A stretch of 6,127 nucleotides of DNA from CAVTWS01 sp964390555 (GTDB taxonomy: Bacteria > Actinomycetota > Acidimicrobiia > Acidimicrobiales > SHLQ01), in NCBI GenBank assembly GCA_964390555.1, contig CAYMJU010000198.1, positions 1-6,127 of the forward strand, written 5' to 3'. The notes under the pieces were generated by a model. It saw only the letters and a program-made list of their open reading frames with translations. It was not told where the DNA came from and did not search any database. The translations under genes were made by a program, and so were the position numbers. This document shows, in pieces, positions 3,843 through 6,127 of this stretch. Positions within the stretch are counted from its first letter, which is position 1. Each line of letters opens with the position of its first letter.

Positions 3843-6127
3843 ATGGCACTTCTCCGACTGGCGCGTCGCGGCGCGCTCCCCCTCATCCTGGTCGCAGCGA
3901 CACTTGTCCTGGTGGCCGAGCCGGTGGCGGCTGATGTCACGACGGAAGCCGAGCTCCGGCTCGAGCTGGCCGCCGCGAATGGCGATGCGGTCGACTCGTC
4001 GATCGTGCTCACCCCCGGCGTGACGATCGCGGTAACCGACTGCGGAAGTGGGCCGCTCGTCCACACCGACACGAACCTGTTGACGGTGTCGGCCGTTGGT
4101 GCCGCCGCGACCATCGACGTGTCGGCCTGCCCCGGGCTGCGGGTCATCGCCAACACTGGCGGAGGCGACCTGAGTCTCGCGAACGTGATCATCAGCGGAG
4201 GCACGGCGCCCGCGGGTGGTGACGGGGGCGGAATTCTCTCGACCGGCGGGGCGCTGACCCTCGACGGAGTCCGGGTCCAGTCCAACCACGCCGGCGACGG
4301 CGCGGCCGGCGCCAGCCCGGGCGCGGCCGGGGGCGCGGGCGGCGATGGGGGCGGCATCGCGGTAACCGGCGGCACAGCGACGATCGTCGACTCGACGATC
4401 GTCGCCAACACAGCAGGCGGTGGCGGTGGGGGCGCGACCGGCGCATGCGGAGCGACAGCCGGTTCGGTCGGCTCGACTGGCGGGGCCGGTTCGGCCACAC
4501 CGGGCTCCAACGGTGCGAACGCGACGGGTGTCGCGGGGAAACCGGGCTCCGACGCCAGCGGCGGAGACGGTGGTAACGGCGAGCCCGGTGGCACGGGTGG
4601 CGGTGCGACGGGTGGCAACGGGACGAACGGTTCGGGGCCGGCGAGCAACGAAGCCCTGAACACCGGTGGCGCGGGCGGTCTGGCTACTGGCGGTGCCGGA
4701 GGTACGGGCGACGTCGGCGGCGCGGGCGCGACCGGAGGCAACGGCGGAAGCGGTTCCGCGGGCCAGCCCGGTGGCTCTGGCGGTGCCGGCGGGTCTGGCG
4801 GTGGGATCGCCATCGATGGCGTCGCCACTTTGATCATGAGCCGAACCCTCGTGTCCGCCAACACCGCGGGCGACGGCGGTGTCGGCGGCGCGGGCGGCTG
4901 CGGCGCGGCGGGCGGAGTAGGTGGCATCGGTGGATCAGGAGCCGACGCGTCCGGTGGCGCCGGCGGCGATGCCGTCGGCGGATCGGCCGGCAACAGCACG
5001 CACGGTCGGCCTGGGAGCGATGGCGGCGACGCCTTCGGTGGTGATGGTGGCACCGGCGACCTCGGCGGCCTCGGCGGGTCGGGCGGCGACGGCGGCGCGG
5101 GTGGCGTTGGTGGTGCGGGCGGCGCGGGCGGTGCCGGTGGTTCGGGCGGCGGTCTAGCACTGCTCGGATCGTCGACCGCCACGATCGCCAACGTGACCTT
5201 CCACTCCAACGCGACGGGCGCGGGCGGCGCGGGCGGGAGCGGTGGCGTGGGCGGCGAGGGCGGTGCCGGTGGTTCAGGCGGCGTCGGAGGAGATGCCGAT
5301 GGTGGATCGGGTGGCGGGGCGACGGGTGGCGACGGCGGCGCTAGCAATGGCGGAGGCGGAGGCGGAGTGGGCGGCGACGGTGGAGACGCCGAGGCCGGCG
5401 ACGGTGGTGACGGTGGGGCCGCGGGTGCCGGCGGAGCCGGCGGAGCCGGCGGCTCTGGCGCGATCGGCGGCGCGGCTGGTGGAGGCGGCGACGCCGGTGT
5501 GGGCGGCAACATCGACGCGCGCGGTGGCACGGTGAACGTCACGCACGCGACCGTCACCGGCGGAATCCGAGGACTCGGTGGATCGCCCGGCACCGCAGGG
5601 AGCGGTGGCGCCGGCGGTGCGGGCGGCTCTGGCGCGACGGGCGGAGCCGCAAGTCCGGGAGCGTCCGGCGCCGCGACAGGTGGCGCGGGCGACGACGGCG
5701 GTGTGGCTGGTTCGGCCACGGGTGGGTCGGGTGGATCGTTCGGGACGGCCGGCGCGGCCGGTGTCGCGGGTGGAACAGGTGGCGCCGGTTCTGCCGGCGC
5801 CGGCGCGAGCGCGGGTGCGGCGGGCGTCGGTGGCGGTATCGCCTTGGACGACGGGGACACCTTGACGGCATCGGTCGTCGCGCTCCAGACGTCAGGTTCA
5901 GACTGCGCGACCGCCGTCACCGGTGCCACGTACTCAGCCGACAGCGACGACTCCTGTGGCCTGACCGGCGTGACGAACCTGCCGAGCCAGTCGAGCGCGG
6001 CGCTCGCTCTGGGCGCGCTCGCCGGCAACGGAGGTGCGACCCAGACCCGTCGTCCCGGAACCGGATCGGTGCTGAAGGGGGCGATTCCGGTGGCATCATG
6101 CTCGACGGCTGAGGACCAGCGTGACAA
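3843..6127 (+). CDS. Secreted beta-helix protein with Gly-rich (PGRS-like) inserts, choice-of-anchor Q type (3' end beyond window)
   Basis: The frame from ATG 3843 has no stop up to the right edge (761 residues visible). Residues 1-30 are a Sec signal peptide: R5, R8, R9, a long hydrophobic core, and cleavage likely after VAA30. Residues 31-127 look like a beta-helix cap (AELRLELAAANGD, then TDCGSGP and SACPGL, then a first coil DLSLANVIISGG). Six coils opening GGGI/GGGL/GGNI begin at residues 128, 169, 319, 435, 554 and 663. Between them lie Gly-Gly-X inserts of about 15, 126, 91, 94 and 86 residues. The C-terminus (GNGGATQT at about 728, CSTAEDQRD at 753-761) matches the end of choice-of-anchor Q / Pmp-like proteins, usually written as DNGGPTQT...DQRG. 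It is therefore probably a surface or secreted beta-helix protein, with an anchor possibly encoded beyond the window. The substrate or partner is unknown. The gene has a good ribosome binding site. Confidence 0.87.
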   Translation, partial: MALLRLARRGALPLILVAATLVLVAEPVAADVTTEAELRLELAAANGDAVDSSIVLTPGVTIAVTDCGSGPLVHTDTNLLTVSAVGAAATIDVSACPGLRVIANTGGGDLSLANVIISGGTAPAGGDGGGILSTGGALTLDGVRVQSNHAGDGAAGASPGAAGGAGGDGGGIAVTGGTATIVDSTIVANTAGGGGGGATGACGATAGSVGSTGGAGSATPGSNGANATGVAGKPGSDASGGDGGNGEPGGTGGGATGGNGTNGSGPASNEALNTGGAGGLATGGAGGTGDVGGAGATGGNGGSGSAGQPGGSGGAGGSGGGIAIDGVATLIMSRTLVSANTAGDGGVGGAGGCGAAGGVGGIGGSGADASGGAGGDAVGGSAGNSTHGRPGSDGGDAFGGDGGTGDLGGLGGSGGDGGAGGVGGAGGAGGAGGSGGGLALLGSSTATIANVTFHSNATGAGGAGGSGGVGGEGGAGGSGGVGGDADGGSGGGATGGDGGASNGGGGGGVGGDGGDAEAGDGGDGGAAGAGGAGGAGGSGAIGGAAGGGGDAGVGGNIDARGGTVNVTHATVTGGIRGLGGSPGTAGSGGAGGAGGSGATGGAASPGASGAATGGAGDDGGVAGSATGGSGGSFGTAGAAGVAGGTGGAGSAGAGASAGAAGVGGGIALDDGDTLTASVVALQTSGSDCATAVTGATYSADSDDSCGLTGVTNLPSQSSAALALGALAGNGGATQTRRPGTGSVLKGAIPVASCSTAEDQRD
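4224..5897 (+). repeat. Six beta-helix coil modules separated by Gly-rich inserts
   Basis: The modules lie at 4224-4301, 4347-4418, 4797-4871, 5145-5219, 5502-5570 and 5829-5897. Each is about 23-26 residues of the form GGGI-x(3-5)-G-x-x-T-(I/L)-x-x-(S/V)-T-(I/V/F)-x(2)-N, as in GGGIAVTGGTATIVDSTIVA. The sequence between modules is almost entirely Gly, Ala, Ser, Asp, Val and Thr in GGX runs. The coils are hydrophobic every second residue, as expected for stacked strands, while the inserts contain almost no large residues. Similar proteins with Gly-rich loops emerging from one face of a beta-helix are known in environmental bacteria. The Gly-rich blocks also resemble mycobacterial PGRS sequence, but no PE domain is present here. 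Confidence 0.8.
4698..5144 (+). repeat. Paired 99-base segments in Gly-rich inserts 2 and 3
   Basis: Segments 4698-4796 and 5046-5144 translate to 33 residues each and align without gaps. Both begin GGTGD(V/L)GG and both end GGAGGS directly before a GGGI/GGGL coil. The inserts also start alike: each has its only cysteine exactly ten residues after the NTAG that closes the preceding coil (codons at 4446 and 4899). This suggests that a coil plus insert was duplicated as a unit, although low complexity makes chance similarity likely in part. Confidence 0.5.

Noticed and set aside
3805..4023. Small plus-strand ORF overlapping the start of the beta-helix gene
   Set aside because: It lies in another frame, gives a Ser/Trp/Arg-rich product with no recognisable feature, and covers the signal peptide of the better supported gene.
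4302..5828. CRISPR array or simple DNA microsatellite in the repetitive part
   Set aside because: The repetition is at the protein level (GGX) with varied codons. There are no identical evenly spaced DNA repeats or unique spacers.
3269..6127. Very long minus-strand open frame, extremely Pro/Ala-rich
   Set aside because: It is the mirror of the GGC/GCC-rich plus-strand gene: GGX codons read backwards give Pro, Ala and Ser. It also runs antisense through the end of the lipoprotein gene, while the plus frame has a ribosome site, signal peptide, coil modules and a family C-terminus.

Overview
The window is high-GC bacterial DNA with tightly packed plus-strand genes, GTG/GCC/GGC-rich codon use, one gene pair overlapping at a TGATG junction, and Sec and lipoprotein signals typical of Gram-positive actinobacteria. 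The overall style suggests an Actinomycetota genome, perhaps the Acidimicrobiia. That placement is an inference from style; no phylogenetic marker is present. All four supported genes lie on the plus strand. I see no RNA gene, CRISPR array, insertion sequence or integrase.

Region 1 (1-2053) holds two adjacent multicopper-oxidase-like genes. The first is cut by the left edge. It has two cupredoxin domains: domain 1 has lost nearly all copper ligands, while domain 2 keeps HxxHxH and HCH motifs. The second gene starts on the last base of the first gene's stop codon and has its own Shine-Dalgarno sequence. Its first domain keeps a complete type 1 copper set and half of a trinuclear set, but its second domain has lost the equivalent ligands. 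The two proteins align with each other domain for domain. They look like tandem duplicates that decayed in complementary ways, so that one working oxidase would need both chains. This is the most striking feature of the window.

Region 2 (2054-2227) is an intergenic gap with small inverted repeats and possible promoter elements. Region 3 (2228-3754) encodes a 508-residue lipoprotein with two PepSY-like repeats, a Pro/Gly linker and a C-terminal segment resembling the peptidase inhibitor I78 family.

Region 4 (3843 to the right edge) encodes a secreted right-handed beta-helix protein, at least 761 residues long and still open at the edge. Its coils are separated by long Gly-Gly-X inserts that resemble mycobacterial PGRS sequence, and it ends in a motif typical of choice-of-anchor Q proteins. 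The antisense strand of this gene is open for almost 1 kb of codons, but that is a composition artefact. Nothing in the sequence links regions 3 and 4 functionally to the oxidase pair, beyond all of them probably acting at or outside the cell surface.
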